A stretch of 64,000 bases of DNA, from positions 32,582 through 96,581 of the forward strand of contig JAFKLG010000061.1 of the NCBI GenBank assembly GCA_017304945.1, given 5' to 3'. This stretch comes from Rhodospirillales bacterium (GTDB lineage Bacteria; Pseudomonadota; Alphaproteobacteria; Acetobacterales; Acetobacteraceae). The position numbers and the translations under genes were made by a program. Numbering within the stretch: the first letter of the stretch is position 1; each line of letters begins with the position of its first letter. The notes beneath the pieces were generated by a model. The model had not been told where the DNA came from, did no database searches, and saw only the letters and a list, made by a program, of their open reading frames with translations. Shown piece by piece: positions 46,430 through 55,698 of this stretch.

Positions 46430-47710
46430 ATGGCACGCTCTGCCGCCAGAATGCAGGTGCCCCGCCCCTCCGCCCACCCGCCGCCGCGCGCCGACCCGGC
46501 GCTGCCCGTGTTGCGCGAGGCCGAACGGTTCGACGCGGATGGCTATCTTCGGTGCAACCCCGACATTGCCGCGGCCATCGCGCGCGGCGCGTTCGAGTCC
46601 GCCTGGCAGCATTGGGACCAGCTTGGCCGCGCGGAGGGCCGCGCGCCGGACGACGTCGATCCGGCCTTCTATCGCGCGACCTATGGCCAGGCGGAGTGGC
46701 AGTTCGGGCCGCTCACCGATGCGGACTGCGTCGTTCACTACCTGGCGTATGGCCGCGCCCGCGGCTATCGCGCCAATGCCGGGGCGCCGCGCGACCTCGC
46801 CGCCACCGCCGCGCCCGCCGACGGCGTGTGGACCGATGCGCCGGATGCGCGCGACCGGATCGACGCCTGGGAGGCGTTGCGGCGCCTCACCGACCGGCAG
46901 GCGGCGCTGCTGCGGCAATGGAACCGGGATGGGCTGCTGGTGCTCGACCGGCGGGTGCAGAAGGAGCGCGTCGCCGCGGCGCGGCAGGCGCTGGAGCGCG
47001 CCTTCGCCGGGCTGGACGAGGCCGCCCGCTTCGATCAGCCGGGTGAAGCCGCGCCGCAGGGCTGGACGATGGAACTGCCATTCCGTCCATGCGCCCTGAT
47101 CGACCCGCACCAGCGCGCGCGAGCGGTGCGCCAGGCGCTGCTCGACGACGTCCCCAGCGAGATCCCGCGCCTGCTGCTCGACGGCAGGCTGCTGATCGGC
47201 GCGAGCCACGCCATGCTGCGACCGCCGGCCACGCCCGCGCGGCGGGCCTCCGTGCTGTTCGGCGCCACCCGCCCCCGCCGCTTCGTGACCCTGGTGATCG
47301 CGCTCGACGACGGCGTGCGGCTCTCGGCCGTCCGACATAGCCATCGCCTGCCGCCGGTCCCGATCGCAGGGCATCATCCCAACCTGCCCGAAGCGATGAC
47401 CGCCGGCGCCGTCGAGGTGAAGGCGGCGCTGGCCGACCATGACGCGCGCTTCGCACGGCTCTGCGCGGGCGAGCGGCTGGCTGCGGAAGCCATTCCCCTC
47501 GCCCGCGGCCAGGCGGCGGTGCTGCATGCCGACCTCGCCTGCGCGGTGCTGCCGCCTCCCGGCGCCGATCCGACCCGCTGCCTCATGGCGCAACTCTGCC
47601 CGTGGACGCTGCTGCCGGCCGCGGCGGAACGATCCAAGGCGGTGCTGCAGGCGGAAGCGCGCGACCTCTGGTTGTCCCCCGCCACGCCTGTGTCGCCGCC
47701 CGCGGACTGA
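46430..47710 (+). CDS. PhyH-like protein with N-terminal NPD-type repeats, function unknown
   Basis: A 426-residue protein. Two N-terminal repeats of about 50 residues resemble the (F/Y)DxxxYLxxNPD...HW/Y...GxxEGR motif found beside glycosyltransferase and surface proteins: [14 protein letters not shown]...GRAEGR (about 32-70), and FYRATYG...[12 protein letters not shown] (about 83-113). From about 145, [37 protein letters not shown] and [13 protein letters not shown] follow the order of phytanoyl-CoA dioxygenase-like 2OG oxygenases, but the HxD iron motif is not evident, so catalysis is doubtful. A shorter start at ATG 46451 is possible. Confidence 0.6.
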   Translation: MARSAARMQVPRPSAHPPPRADPALPVLREAERFDADGYLRCNPDIAAAIARGAFESAWQHWDQLGRAEGRAPDDVDPAFYRATYGQAEWQFGPLTDADCVVHYLAYGRARGYRANAGAPRDLAATAAPADGVWTDAPDARDRIDAWEALRRLTDRQAALLRQWNRDGLLVLDRRVQKERVAAARQALERAFAGLDEAARFDQPGEAAPQGWTMELPFRPCALIDPHQRARAVRQALLDDVPSEIPRLLLDGRLLIGASHAMLRPPATPARRASVLFGATRPRRFVTLVIALDDGVRLSAVRHSHRLPPVPIAGHHPNLPEAMTAGAVEVKAALADHDARFARLCAGERLAAEAIPLARGQAAVLHADLACAVLPPPGADPTRCLMAQLCPWTLLPAAAERSKAVLQAEARDLWLSPATPVSPPAD

Positions 47711-47757
47711 CGCGTGCCAAGCCACGCTGCCACGCGGATTTGCTGCGGGAGCGAAGG

Positions 47758-47786
47758 TTGCGTCCCGCAGCGGTGCGCCATAATTT
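47758..47786 (+). promoter_or_regulatory. candidate housekeeping promoter of gltA
   Basis: TTGCGT (47758-47763) and TAATTT (47781-47786) are separated by 17 bp, about 90 bp before the gltA start. It is an AT-rich island in otherwise GC-rich upstream sequence. Confidence 0.45.
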
Positions 47787-47877
47787 TGCCGCGAGATACG
47801 ACCCGCCGCCCGCCCCGACCGGGGCGGCGGCGATGCCTGCCCGCCGGAAGCCCGCCCACGACAGCAAGGACATGCGC

Positions 47878-49182
47878 ATGAGCGCCACCGCCAAACGGTC
47901 CGTCACCGTCACCCTCGACGGGTCGAACAAATCGGCCAGCCTGCCCCTGATCAGCGGCACGGTCGGGCCGGACGTGTTCGACATCCGCAAGCTCTACGGC
48001 GATCTGGGGGTGTTCACCTACGATCCGGGCTACGGCGCCACCGCCTCCTGCGAGAGCAAGATCACCTACATCGATGGTGACGAGGGCGTGCTGCTGTATC
48101 GCGGCTACCCGATCGAGCAGCTCGCCGAGAAGTCGAGCTTCCTCGAGGTCTGCTACCTCCTGCTGAACGGCGAGTTGCCGAACCCGGCGGAGAAGCAGGA
48201 GTTCGAGCAGGGCGTCATCCGCCACACCATGCTGCACGAGCAGATCCGCAGCTTCTACAACGGGTTCCGGCGCGACGCGCACCCGATGGCGGTGATGTGC
48301 GGCGTGGTCGGCGCGCTGTCCGCCTTCTACCACGACAGCCTCGACATCCATGATCCGGAAAGCCGCAGAATCAGTGCCTTCCGGCTGATTGCGAAGGTTC
48401 CGACGATCGCCGCCTGGGCGCACAAATACGCCGTCGGGCAGCCCTTCGTGTATCCGCGGAACGACCTCGGCTACGCCGAGAACTTCCTCTACATGTTCCA
48501 CGGCGTCCCGGCCGAGGAGTACAAGGTCAACCCGATCCTGGCCAAGGCCATGGACCTGATCATGATCCTGCACGCGGATCACGAGCAGAACGCCTCGACC
48601 TCCACCGTCCGCCTCGCCGGCTCGACGGGGGCCAACCCGTTCGCCTGCATCGCCGCCGGCATCGCCAGCCTCTGGGGCCCTTCGCATGGCGGCGCCAACG
48701 AGGCGGTGCTGAAGATGCTGGCCGAGATCGGCCACGTGCGGAACATCAAGGAGTTCCTGTCCGAGGTGAAGGACAAGAACAGCCACTCCAAGCTGATGGG
48801 CTTCGGCCACCGCGTGTACAAGAACTACGATCCGCGCGCGAAGATCATCCAGAAAGCCTGCCACGAAGTCCTCGGCGAGCTCGGCATCAAGGACGACCCG
48901 CTGCTCGACCTGGCCATGGAGCTCGAGAAGATCGCGCTCGAGGATCCCTACTTCGTCGACCGCAAGCTCTACCCGAACGTCGACTTCTATTCGGGCATCA
49001 TCCTCAAGGCGATGGGCTTCCCGACCAGCATGTTCACCGCGCTGTTCGCGGTGTCCCGCACGGTCGGCTGGGTCAGCCAGTGGAAGGAGATGATGGAGGA
49101 CCCGCAGCAGCGGATCGGCCGCCCGCGGCAGATCTACACCGGCGCTCCCTCGCGCGATTACGTGCCGCTCGATCGCCGCTGA
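47878..49182 (+). CDS. gltA: citrate synthase
   Basis: A 434-residue type II (hexameric, NADH-sensitive type) citrate synthase. The catalytic His residues are in [14 protein letters not shown] and [13 protein letters not shown] and the Asp in [12 protein letters not shown]. The N-terminal region ([20 protein letters not shown], then [15 protein letters not shown]) is typical. ATG 47878 was chosen because AAGGA lies 7 bases upstream. It condenses oxaloacetate and acetyl-CoA. Monocistronic, with a promoter-like element before it and a strong terminator after it. Confidence 0.97.
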   Translation: MSATAKRSVTVTLDGSNKSASLPLISGTVGPDVFDIRKLYGDLGVFTYDPGYGATASCESKITYIDGDEGVLLYRGYPIEQLAEKSSFLEVCYLLLNGELPNPAEKQEFEQGVIRHTMLHEQIRSFYNGFRRDAHPMAVMCGVVGALSAFYHDSLDIHDPESRRISAFRLIAKVPTIAAWAHKYAVGQPFVYPRNDLGYAENFLYMFHGVPAEEYKVNPILAKAMDLIMILHADHEQNASTSTVRLAGSTGANPFACIAAGIASLWGPSHGGANEAVLKMLAEIGHVRNIKEFLSEVKDKNSHSKLMGFGHRVYKNYDPRAKIIQKACHEVLGELGIKDDPLLDLAMELEKIALEDPYFVDRKLYPNVDFYSGIILKAMGFPTSMFTALFAVSRTVGWVSQWKEMMEDPQQRIGRPRQIYTGAPSRDYVPLDRR

Positions 49183-49212
49183 TCGCACCCGACACAGCCG
49201 GTCCAGGAACGA

Positions 49213-49240
49213 GGCCAGGGGCGCACCCCCTGGCCTTTTT
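49213..49240 (+). terminator. intrinsic terminator of gltA
   Basis: GGCCAGGGG and CCCCTGGCC form a perfect 9-bp stem with a 5-base loop, followed by five T residues, 30 bp after the gltA stop. It is the clearest rho-independent terminator in the window. Confidence 0.92.
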
Positions 49241-49336
49241 CATGTCCGCGCGTCCCCCGCTGCGTCCTTCGTGTGGCGTGGCCGCAACGCGCCCTTCCGC
49301 ATGCGCTCCGAAATTTCACTGTACGAAATTGAAGAG

Positions 49337-49468
49337 GAATCCACAGCCTGTGGACGAAATTATCCACAGGCTGTTGACAAGTAGATTGAGAAGCCGCCGC
49401 TAAGGGATTCCAAAGACTCGCAGTTTACCGGAATTCAGCCCGAGTCCAGCACGAGCGGGCGCCGAATC
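49337..49468. promoter_or_regulatory. inverted DnaA-box-like pair with a cluster of CcrM (GANTC) sites
   Basis: A perfect DnaA box TTATCCACA (49360-49368) lies in a 12-bp perfect inverted repeat, ACAGCCTGTGGA (49343-49354) and TCCACAGGCTGT (49363-49374), with an 8-base centre; two further partial boxes overlap it. Five GANTC sites occur in 132 bp (49337, 49406, 49415, 49442, 49464). The surrounding 49310-49610 stretch is AT-richer than its neighbours. It could be a replication-origin segment or a cell-cycle-controlled promoter for the gene at 49646. The remaining intergenic DNA (49241-49336, 49469-49645) shows no other feature. Confidence 0.6.
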
Positions 49469-49645
49469 CAGCCGGCACCGCAATTGGAACAAATCCGGAA
49501 TACAACCTGCGATGGAAACGCGAAATCACGATTGTTTGTGCGTTTCTGGTCGTTTCGTGAATTTTCTCTTCACCACGCGTGAGCCCCAAGCTATTCCTAC
49601 GACCGTAGGTTGCATATCGCCTCGAACGCGACGGGAAACACGCAC

Positions 49646-50272
49646 ATGGCTCTGAATATCTCTCTGGATTACCTCGTGAAGGAGAGACTGCGCCGCTGGC
49701 CGCAGCATCCGCCCGGGGTCAAGGTGAAGCGGGGACGCCACGCCTGGCTCCGCGCCCGCCCCACCGACGTGCCCGACTACGTCTACCCCTACCTGAAGCT
49801 CCCCGGCAGCACCAAGCTGCGCACCCTCCCCGATGGGCTGTGGCTGAACTTCGGCGGCACGCCTGAGGATCCTTATGTGGATATCTTCGCCGTCGAGGCC
49901 TGCATCACCGTCGCGAACCTGCTCGACAAGCGCGCCCGCTTCGCCCCCAGCACCAGCTCCACCCTCGCCGTCTGCCCACTCGGATGGCTGCTCGCACCGA
50001 CCAGCCGGGAGGATGCGACGCCCCGCTGGAAACTGACCGGCGTGATCCCGCACGAACCCACCGGACCGCTGATGCTCCCGGTGCGCGACGTGCGGGTCCT
50101 CTACGGGCTCGGGGACGCGCACTACCGCGGGTTCACCCAGCACCAGTTGCCGCATGCGCACGAGTTCTTCGTGCCCATGCGCACCCTGACCGAGGCGGAC
50201 AGCGAACGGAACCCGGCGCTGCGCCAACTCGTCGCCCGCGCCACCGCGGCGAACTACATCACTCTCCCCTGA
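49646..50272 (+). CDS. hypothetical protein
   Basis: A 208-residue soluble protein that I do not recognise. Start ATG 49646 was preferred to a TTG 36 bp upstream. The sequence opens MALNISLDYLVKERLRRWPQ, has a proline- and tyrosine-rich segment (DVPDYVYPYLKLPG), a central WLNFGGTPEDPYVDIFAVEA, and a C-terminal half with many His (GDAHYRGFTQHQLPHAHEFF). No signal peptide or membrane segment is seen. It stands downstream of the DnaA-box/GANTC region, which may be its promoter. Confidence 0.75.
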   Translation: MALNISLDYLVKERLRRWPQHPPGVKVKRGRHAWLRARPTDVPDYVYPYLKLPGSTKLRTLPDGLWLNFGGTPEDPYVDIFAVEACITVANLLDKRARFAPSTSSTLAVCPLGWLLAPTSREDATPRWKLTGVIPHEPTGPLMLPVRDVRVLYGLGDAHYRGFTQHQLPHAHEFFVPMRTLTEADSERNPALRQLVARATAANYITLP

Positions 50273-50326
50273 CCGCGATCACCCGTCCCTGACCGCCCCG
50301 CTCAGGCGCGCCCCCGACCGCTCCGC

Positions 50327-51241
50327 TCAGGCGCGCCCGCCCATCTGCCCCGTGCCGGGACGGCCGGGCGGCAGCGGCATCCCGGCCGCGCGCAGCACGT
50401 CCCGCGCGCGGTCGGGGAAGTCGGTGATCAGCCCGTCGACGCCCCAGCCGATCAGCCGCCGCATGTCCTCCGGCTGGTTGACCGTCCAGGGGAGGACGCC
50501 GAGGCCCAGCGCGTGCGCCTCGGCGAGCGCGGCCTCGGTGAGGTCCTCATGGGCCGGGGCCCAGACGTTGCCGCCCTCCGCGGCGACCGCGCGGGGAACC
50601 GAGCCGCCGAAATCCTCGGGCCGCTTGCCGTCCCACCACAACGCCGCCTCCGCCACGGTCTGCGCATTGGTGAGCCAGGCGAGCTTCAGCGCCGGCCGCA
50701 AGCGGCGGAGGTGCCGCGGCCCGCGCCAGTCGAACGATTCGAACATCACGCGCCCGCTCGCGCCCGCCTGCTCCACCACCGCGAGCGCCGCTTCCGCCAG
50801 CACCGTCGCGGGCACGGTCGCGTCCGGCCGGGTCGGGTCGGTCTTCAGCTCGAGGGTGAAGCGCACCTCCGGATCGAGCGCCAGGACCTCGGCGAGCGTC
50901 GGGATGCGCGCGCCGTCCATCGGCTGCTGGTCGGGAAACGTCGCGGCATAGGCGCTGCCCGGCCGCAGCCGCCCCACATCCCAGCTTCCGATCTCGGCCA
51001 GCGTCATCGAATGCAGCGTCGGCGTCGGCGGCGTGAGCCACGCCCCGTCCGGCCCGCGCGCGATCGCCGGGTTCAGCGCGAGATCATGGTGCACCACCGG
51101 CACGCCGTCGGCGGACAGCCCGACATCGAGCTCGAACGCGTCGACGCCGATCGCGAGCGCGGCGCGGAACCCTTCCAGCGTGTTCTCGGGAAACAGGCCG
51201 CGTGCGCCCCGGTGCCCCTGCAGGTCGAAGCGCCGGCTCAT
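50327..51241 (-). CDS. glycerophosphodiester phosphodiesterase
   Basis: A 304-residue TIM-barrel GDPD that splits glycerophosphodiesters to glycerol-3-phosphate and an alcohol. Active-site residues are visible in QGHRGARGLFPENT (His, Arg, Glu), DAFELDVGLSADG (Glu/Asp metal ligands) and VVHHD (second His). The C-terminus reads WTVNQPEDMRRLIGWGVDGLITDFPDR, also diagnostic. No signal peptide, so it is probably cytoplasmic. ATG 51241 gives the family N-terminus. It diverges from the aldo/keto reductase gene. Confidence 0.94.
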   Translation of the reverse strand: MSRRFDLQGHRGARGLFPENTLEGFRAALAIGVDAFELDVGLSADGVPVVHHDLALNPAIARGPDGAWLTPPTPTLHSMTLAEIGSWDVGRLRPGSAYAATFPDQQPMDGARIPTLAEVLALDPEVRFTLELKTDPTRPDATVPATVLAEAALAVVEQAGASGRVMFESFDWRGPRHLRRLRPALKLAWLTNAQTVAEAALWWDGKRPEDFGGSVPRAVAAEGGNVWAPAHEDLTEAALAEAHALGLGVLPWTVNQPEDMRRLIGWGVDGLITDFPDRARDVLRAAGMPLPPGRPGTGQMGGRA

Positions 51242-51391
51242 CGCCGCGCCCCCCGCGCGGAACCCGGCGCGCCCGGGTGGCGTCGCGCGTTGCGCCCGCC
51301 CCGCGCTATGAGTCCGGCAGACGGTCCCGCTGGGGACGGCGACAGACGCGGCGCGAGGCACAGGCAGCGCCGCGCGGAAGGGGGGAAGCTC

Positions 51392-52357
51392 ATGCAGTAC
51401 ACCACGCTGGGAAGGACGGGTCTCTCGGTCGGCGTCGCCGGCCTCGGCTGTGGCGGGTTCAGCCGCCTCGGTCTCGGCACCGGAGGGTCGGAGGCGGAAG
51501 CGGTGGACCTGGTGCGGGAGGCCCTGGATCTCGGCGTCAACCTGCTCGACACCGCTGCGGTGTACGGCACCGAAGAGGTGGTCGGCAAGGCGCTGCGCGG
51601 CGTCGACCGCGACCGCGTCGTGGTCTGCACCAAGGCCTCCAAGCCCGCCGGGGCGCCCCAGTTCACGGCCGAGGCGGTGCTCGAGAGCCTGGACGTTTCG
51701 CTGCGCCGGCTGGCGCTCGATCACGTCGACGTCTTCCAACTCCATGCCGTGCCGCCCGACGCGTACGACCATGTGCGGTCGGCGGTCGTCCCGGCCCTGG
51801 CCCGGGCCCGCGAGGCGGGCAAGTTCCGCTTCCTCGGCATCACCGAGACCGCGCCCGCCGATATCGAGCAGCGCATGCTGCATCGGGCGGTGCAGGACGA
51901 TGTGTGGGACACGGTGATGCCGGCCTTCCACATGATGCACCAGGTCGCCCGCGCGCAGGTGTTCCCCTTTACCCGGACCCGCGGCATCGGGACGCTGCTG
52001 ATGTTCGTGGTGCGCGGCATCTTCGCCCGCCCCGCGCGCCTCGCAGAGACGCTCCGCGCCCTCGCGGCCGAGGGGAAGATCGACGCGGCGCTGGCCGAGG
52101 ATACGACGCCACTCGGCTTCCTGCTGCATCCCGCCGGCGCCACCAGCCTGACCGATGCCGCCTATCGCTATGCGCGGCACGAGCCGGGCGCCGACGTCGT
52201 GCTGTTCGGCACCGGCGATCGCGCGCATCTGCGTGCCAACGTCGCCTCCATCCTCGCGCCGCCGCTGCCCGCGTCCGACCGCGCGCGGCTCGACGCCGCG
52301 TTCGCCCATCTGCGCGGGGTCGGCCTGGACGTGCCCCCGTCCGCGACGCGCGGCTGA
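51392..52357 (+). CDS. aldo/keto reductase
   Basis: A 321-residue NADPH-dependent TIM-barrel oxidoreductase. Opens MQYTTLGRTGLSVGVAGLGC; NLLDTAAVYGTEEVVGKAL carries the catalytic Asp and Tyr, VVCTKASKP the Lys and VDVFQLHAV the His, a full tetrad. The C-terminal cofactor-binding part is somewhat divergent from the usual AKR sequence. GGGGGA precedes the ATG. Substrate unknown; it stands alone. Confidence 0.9.
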   Translation: MQYTTLGRTGLSVGVAGLGCGGFSRLGLGTGGSEAEAVDLVREALDLGVNLLDTAAVYGTEEVVGKALRGVDRDRVVVCTKASKPAGAPQFTAEAVLESLDVSLRRLALDHVDVFQLHAVPPDAYDHVRSAVVPALARAREAGKFRFLGITETAPADIEQRMLHRAVQDDVWDTVMPAFHMMHQVARAQVFPFTRTRGIGTLLMFVVRGIFARPARLAETLRALAAEGKIDAALAEDTTPLGFLLHPAGATSLTDAAYRYARHEPGADVVLFGTGDRAHLRANVASILAPPLPASDRARLDAAFAHLRGVGLDVPPSATRG

Positions 52358-52432
52358 TCCCCGCCGGTTTGCCTGTCGCGCCTTGGCCTCCTAATCTCCC
52401 CGCGTCGGACGTTCCATCGGGGAGAGGCGTTC

Positions 52433-52849
52433 ATGGACTATGTCTGCGACGCACCCACCGACCGCACCTGGTTCCGTCTTGTCTCCGAAGCCGAGGCGAC
52501 ACGGGAATCCGACGAGATGCGGCATGCGGTGGAGAAGCACTACCGGCGCGAGCGGGAGAAGGCGGCCGAGAGCTTCCGTCCGCTCACCAACGTCTATATC
52601 GAGCAGGATATCGGCAAGGAGGGGCACATCCAGCGCGCCATGCCGCTGTTCCTGACCTTGCGCGACCAGGACGGGCGCGCCCTGGTCACCGCCATGCTGC
52701 CGGCGGGCGGGCGCGGCAACGGACCGGTGATCATCGTCGGGCCCGGCAATGCCGACCCGTATCCCGAACATGGCGATGCGATCCGCGCGCTGGGCGAGCA
52801 TTTCGGCCTGACGCTCGATCGTGCGACCTGCTACCCGTATCGCCGCTGA
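52433..52849 (+). CDS. conserved hypothetical protein
   Basis: A 138-residue protein not matched to a family I know. The first half is helical and charged (SDEMRHAVEKHYRREREKAA); the second contains YIEQDIGKEGHIQRAMPLFL, TLRDQDGRALVTAMLPAG and VIIVGPGNADPYPEHGDA. There is no signal peptide. It lies 21 bp upstream of the cupin gene on the same strand with GGAGAGG before its ATG, and the two are probably one operon. Confidence 0.75.
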   Translation: MDYVCDAPTDRTWFRLVSEAEATRESDEMRHAVEKHYRREREKAAESFRPLTNVYIEQDIGKEGHIQRAMPLFLTLRDQDGRALVTAMLPAGGRGNGPVIIVGPGNADPYPEHGDAIRALGEHFGLTLDRATCYPYRR

Positions 52850-52870
52850 ATGCAGCCTTGGAGGATGCCC

Positions 52871-53392
52871 ATGTCGATCACGCTCGAGCAGTTTGCGGCG
52901 CAATGCCACGATGCGATCAAGTCCAGCCCCGGTACGGCCGGGCGGGAAAAGGTCCGCGAGCTGGTGCGTGCGGCGCTCGCCGATGCCGGCTTCGTCGCGA
53001 CCTACATCCCCGAGGGCACACCCGAACGGAAGGTGCTGTACGAGGATCCGGAGTTCGGCTTCACGATCCTGGCGCATGCCTATGAAGGCGCGAAGAGCAG
53101 CAAGCCGCACGACCATGGCACGTCCTGGGCCATCTATGGCCAGGCCGCCGGCGAAACCATCATGACCGACTGGGAGTGCCTGGAGCGGCCGCATGACGGC
53201 GCGCCCGGCAAGGCCAAGGCGATCCGCGACTACGTGATGAAGCCGGGCGACGCCTATCTCTATGAGCCGGGCGTGCTGCACTCGCCGGAGCGCAAGGCCG
53301 CGACCCGCCTGCTGCGGATCGAGGGCATGAACATGGACCGCGTGAAGCGGCTTCCCTACGAAGCGGTCGACCTCCGTCCCGCCGCGGAGTGA
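52871..53392 (+). CDS. cupin-fold (cysteine-dioxygenase-like) protein
   Basis: A 173-residue double-stranded beta-helix protein. The likely iron site is HDHGTSW (His, His) with a downstream VLHSPER (His), and the strand GDAYLYEPG separates them. This resembles the COG5553/cysteine dioxygenase-like cupins, in which three His bind Fe. ATG 52871 was chosen because GGAGG lies six bases upstream; a 7-residue longer form is possible. Partner of the preceding unknown gene. Confidence 0.8.
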   Translation: MSITLEQFAAQCHDAIKSSPGTAGREKVRELVRAALADAGFVATYIPEGTPERKVLYEDPEFGFTILAHAYEGAKSSKPHDHGTSWAIYGQAAGETIMTDWECLERPHDGAPGKAKAIRDYVMKPGDAYLYEPGVLHSPERKAATRLLRIEGMNMDRVKRLPYEAVDLRPAAE

Positions 53393-53598
53393 TCCGGACG
53401 CGGGTCGGCGCCGGGGAAGCTCTCCGTCCCCCGGCCTGACCTGCGCCGCCCCACCCGATCGCCCTCCGCCCTCCCCGGCCGCATGGGGCTGCGCCGCCCG
53501 CACGCCGGGGCGGTGCCGACGCGCAGACGCACCGGCCGGCCGGTTGCCCGGCGATCCGGGGTGCGGCACGATCCCGGCCAATTCGAGGAGGACGCCCG

Positions 53599-54369
53599 AT
53601 GCCCAACCCATTCGACCTGACCGGCAAGGTCGCGCTGATCACCGGCGGCAACAGCGGCATCGGCCTCGGCATGGCGAAGGCCCTCGCGGAGGCCGGCGCG
53701 GATATCGCGATCTGGGGCACCAATGCGACCAAGAACGCGATGGCGAAGGCGCAGCTCGACGAGACCGGCCGGCGCGTCTACGCGCTGCAATGCGACGTCG
53801 GCGACGAGCATGCGGTGGAGCACGCCTTCGCCGCCACGCTCGACCTGCTGGGCCGCGTCGACGGCTGTTTCGCCAATGCCGGTGTGTCCGGCCGCGGCGG
53901 CCGCTCCTTCCTCGAGATGACCACCGAGGAATGGCATCGGGTCACCCGCATCAACCTGGACGGCGCCTTCTACACGTTCCGCGCCGCGGCTCGGCACATG
54001 GTCGAGCGCGGCGGCGACGGCGTGCTGGTGGGCACCGCCTCCCTCGCGGCGATCGAGGCGGCGCCGCGCAGCGAGCATTACGCGGCGACCAAGGGCGGCA
54101 TGATCTCCATGGTGCGCGCCATGGCCGTCGAGTTCGCCCGCCACAGTGTGCGCGCGCATGCGATCCTGCCGGGATGGATCGACACCAACATGACCGCCAA
54201 TGCGGTCAACAGCGACGGGTTCAAGACCAAGGTCCTGCCCCGGGTGCCGATGCGCCGCTGGGGCACGGGCGACGATTTCGGCGGCATCGCCGTCTATCTC
54301 ATGAGCAGCGCCTCCAAGTACCACACCGGCGATACCTTCGTGATCGACGGCGGCTACTCGCTGTTCTGA
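53599..54369 (+). CDS. short-chain dehydrogenase/reductase
   Basis: A 256-residue classical SDR. Cofactor loop ALITGGNSGIGLGMA (TGxxxGIG), strand-4 motif CFANAGVSG (NAG), Ser in VGTASLAA and the catalytic YAATK are all present, as is C-terminal YHTGDTFVIDGGYSLF. It would reduce or oxidise a hydroxyl/carbonyl with NAD(P). An Asp after strand 2 is absent (IWGTNATK), suggesting NADP preference. Monocistronic. Confidence 0.92.
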   Translation: MPNPFDLTGKVALITGGNSGIGLGMAKALAEAGADIAIWGTNATKNAMAKAQLDETGRRVYALQCDVGDEHAVEHAFAATLDLLGRVDGCFANAGVSGRGGRSFLEMTTEEWHRVTRINLDGAFYTFRAAARHMVERGGDGVLVGTASLAAIEAAPRSEHYAATKGGMISMVRAMAVEFARHSVRAHAILPGWIDTNMTANAVNSDGFKTKVLPRVPMRRWGTGDDFGGIAVYLMSSASKYHTGDTFVIDGGYSLF

Positions 54370-54453
54370 TCCGCGCCGCGGCGACACAGCCGCACCGACG
54401 GCCCCGCGCCGCGGCGGCGGAATCGATCGCTGATCACGGACTCATACCAGACC

Positions 54454-54482
54454 TTGTTTCAGACGGGCGATCACGGCACAAT
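54454..54482 (+). promoter_or_regulatory. candidate nrdB promoter among GANTC sites
   Basis: TTGTTT (54454-54459) and CACAAT (54477-54482) are 17 bp apart, about 95 bp before nrdB. Four GANTC (CcrM) sites lie in the same 132 bp (54420, 54439, 54506, 54547), and two copies of GATCACGG stand 37 bp apart (54432, 54469). No clear NrdR box was found. Confidence 0.4.
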
Positions 54483-54575
54483 TTGTAGCGGGCAAACGCC
54501 TTCCGGAGTCCCCCTCCGCGCTGGCCGCATCCGCGTTCGCCACCTCGACTCATCTTCCGACGGAGCTCGCACAGC

Positions 54576-55622
54576 ATGGACGCCTCTGTCCCCGCCGCGG
54601 ACGAACACCGCGTCACGTTCGACCTGCTGACCGAGAATCCGGTCTACAAGCCGTTCCGCTACCCCTGGGCCTACGAGGCCTGGCTGACCCAGCAGCGCGT
54701 GCACTGGCTGCCCGAAGAGGTGCCGCTCGCCGACGACGTCAAGGACTGGCACCGCAACCTCACGGATGCGGAACGGAACCTGCTGACGCAGATCTTCCGC
54801 TTCTTCACCCAGGCCGACGTCGAGGTGAACAACTGCTACATGAAGCACTACTCGCAGGTCTTCAAACCGACCGAAGTGCTGATGATGCTGTCCGCCTTCT
54901 CGAACATCGAGACGATCCACATCGCCGCCTACAGCCATCTGCTCGACACGATCGGCATGCCCGAGATCGAGTACCAGGCCTTCCTCAAATACAAGGAGAT
55001 GAAGGACAAGTACGACTATATGCAGGGCTTCTCGGTCGACTCGAAGTTCGAGATCGCCAAGACCCTCGCCGCCTTCGGCGCCTTCACCGAGGGCCTGCAG
55101 CTCTTCGCCTCCTTCGCGATCCTGCTGAACTTCCCCCGCTTCGGGAAGATGAAGGGCATGGGCCAGATCGTCTCCTGGTCGGTGCGCGACGAGAGCCTGC
55201 ACTGCCTGTCCATCATCAAGCTGTTCCGCACCTTCGTGCAGGAGAACCCGTCGATCTGGACCGAGGATCTGCGGCGGGAGATCTATCTGACCTGCGCCAC
55301 CATCGTGGAGCACGAGGACGCGTTCATCGATCTCGCCTTCGAAGCCGGCGTGGTGGAAGGCCTGACCGCGGCGGAGGTCAAGTCCTACATCCGCTACATC
55401 GCCGACCGCCGGCTCATCCAGCTCGGACTCAACGCGCTCTACCACGTGGAGAAGAACCCGCTTCCCTGGCTGGACGAGATGCTGAACGCGGTCGAGCACA
55501 CGAATTTCTTCGAGAACCGCGCGACCGAATACAGCAAGGCCTCCACGACCGGGTCCTGGGAAGATGCGTTCGACGGTCTGGGCCCCTCCGCTAACGCGGA
55601 CGACACGATGGCCGCGCATTGA
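54576..55622 (+). CDS. nrdB: class I ribonucleotide reductase, beta subunit
   Basis: A 348-residue diiron radical subunit. IETIHIAAYSH contains E112 and H115 as iron ligands and Y119 in the position of the radical tyrosine; the second half-site is WSVRDESLH (Glu, His). It generates and stores the tyrosyl radical used by NrdA to reduce ribonucleotides. The alpha subunit nrdA is not in this window. The C-terminus ends in a run of acidic residues. Cell-cycle regulation is suggested by the upstream GANTC sites. Confidence 0.95.
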   Translation: MDASVPAADEHRVTFDLLTENPVYKPFRYPWAYEAWLTQQRVHWLPEEVPLADDVKDWHRNLTDAERNLLTQIFRFFTQADVEVNNCYMKHYSQVFKPTEVLMMLSAFSNIETIHIAAYSHLLDTIGMPEIEYQAFLKYKEMKDKYDYMQGFSVDSKFEIAKTLAAFGAFTEGLQLFASFAILLNFPRFGKMKGMGQIVSWSVRDESLHCLSIIKLFRTFVQENPSIWTEDLRREIYLTCATIVEHEDAFIDLAFEAGVVEGLTAAEVKSYIRYIADRRLIQLGLNALYHVEKNPLPWLDEMLNAVEHTNFFENRATEYSKASTTGSWEDAFDGLGPSANADDTMAAH

Positions 55623-55698
55623 CCATGGGATCAGTCGAAAAATTCATCATCCCCGGGGCGACAGGACGATAAATTCGTGACACTCTGCTCGTGTTCTG

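Noticed and set aside
54370..54575. NrdR box pair upstream of nrdB
   Set aside because: No match to the ACACWATATATWGTGT-type consensus could be found; only GANTC sites and a weak promoter are present.
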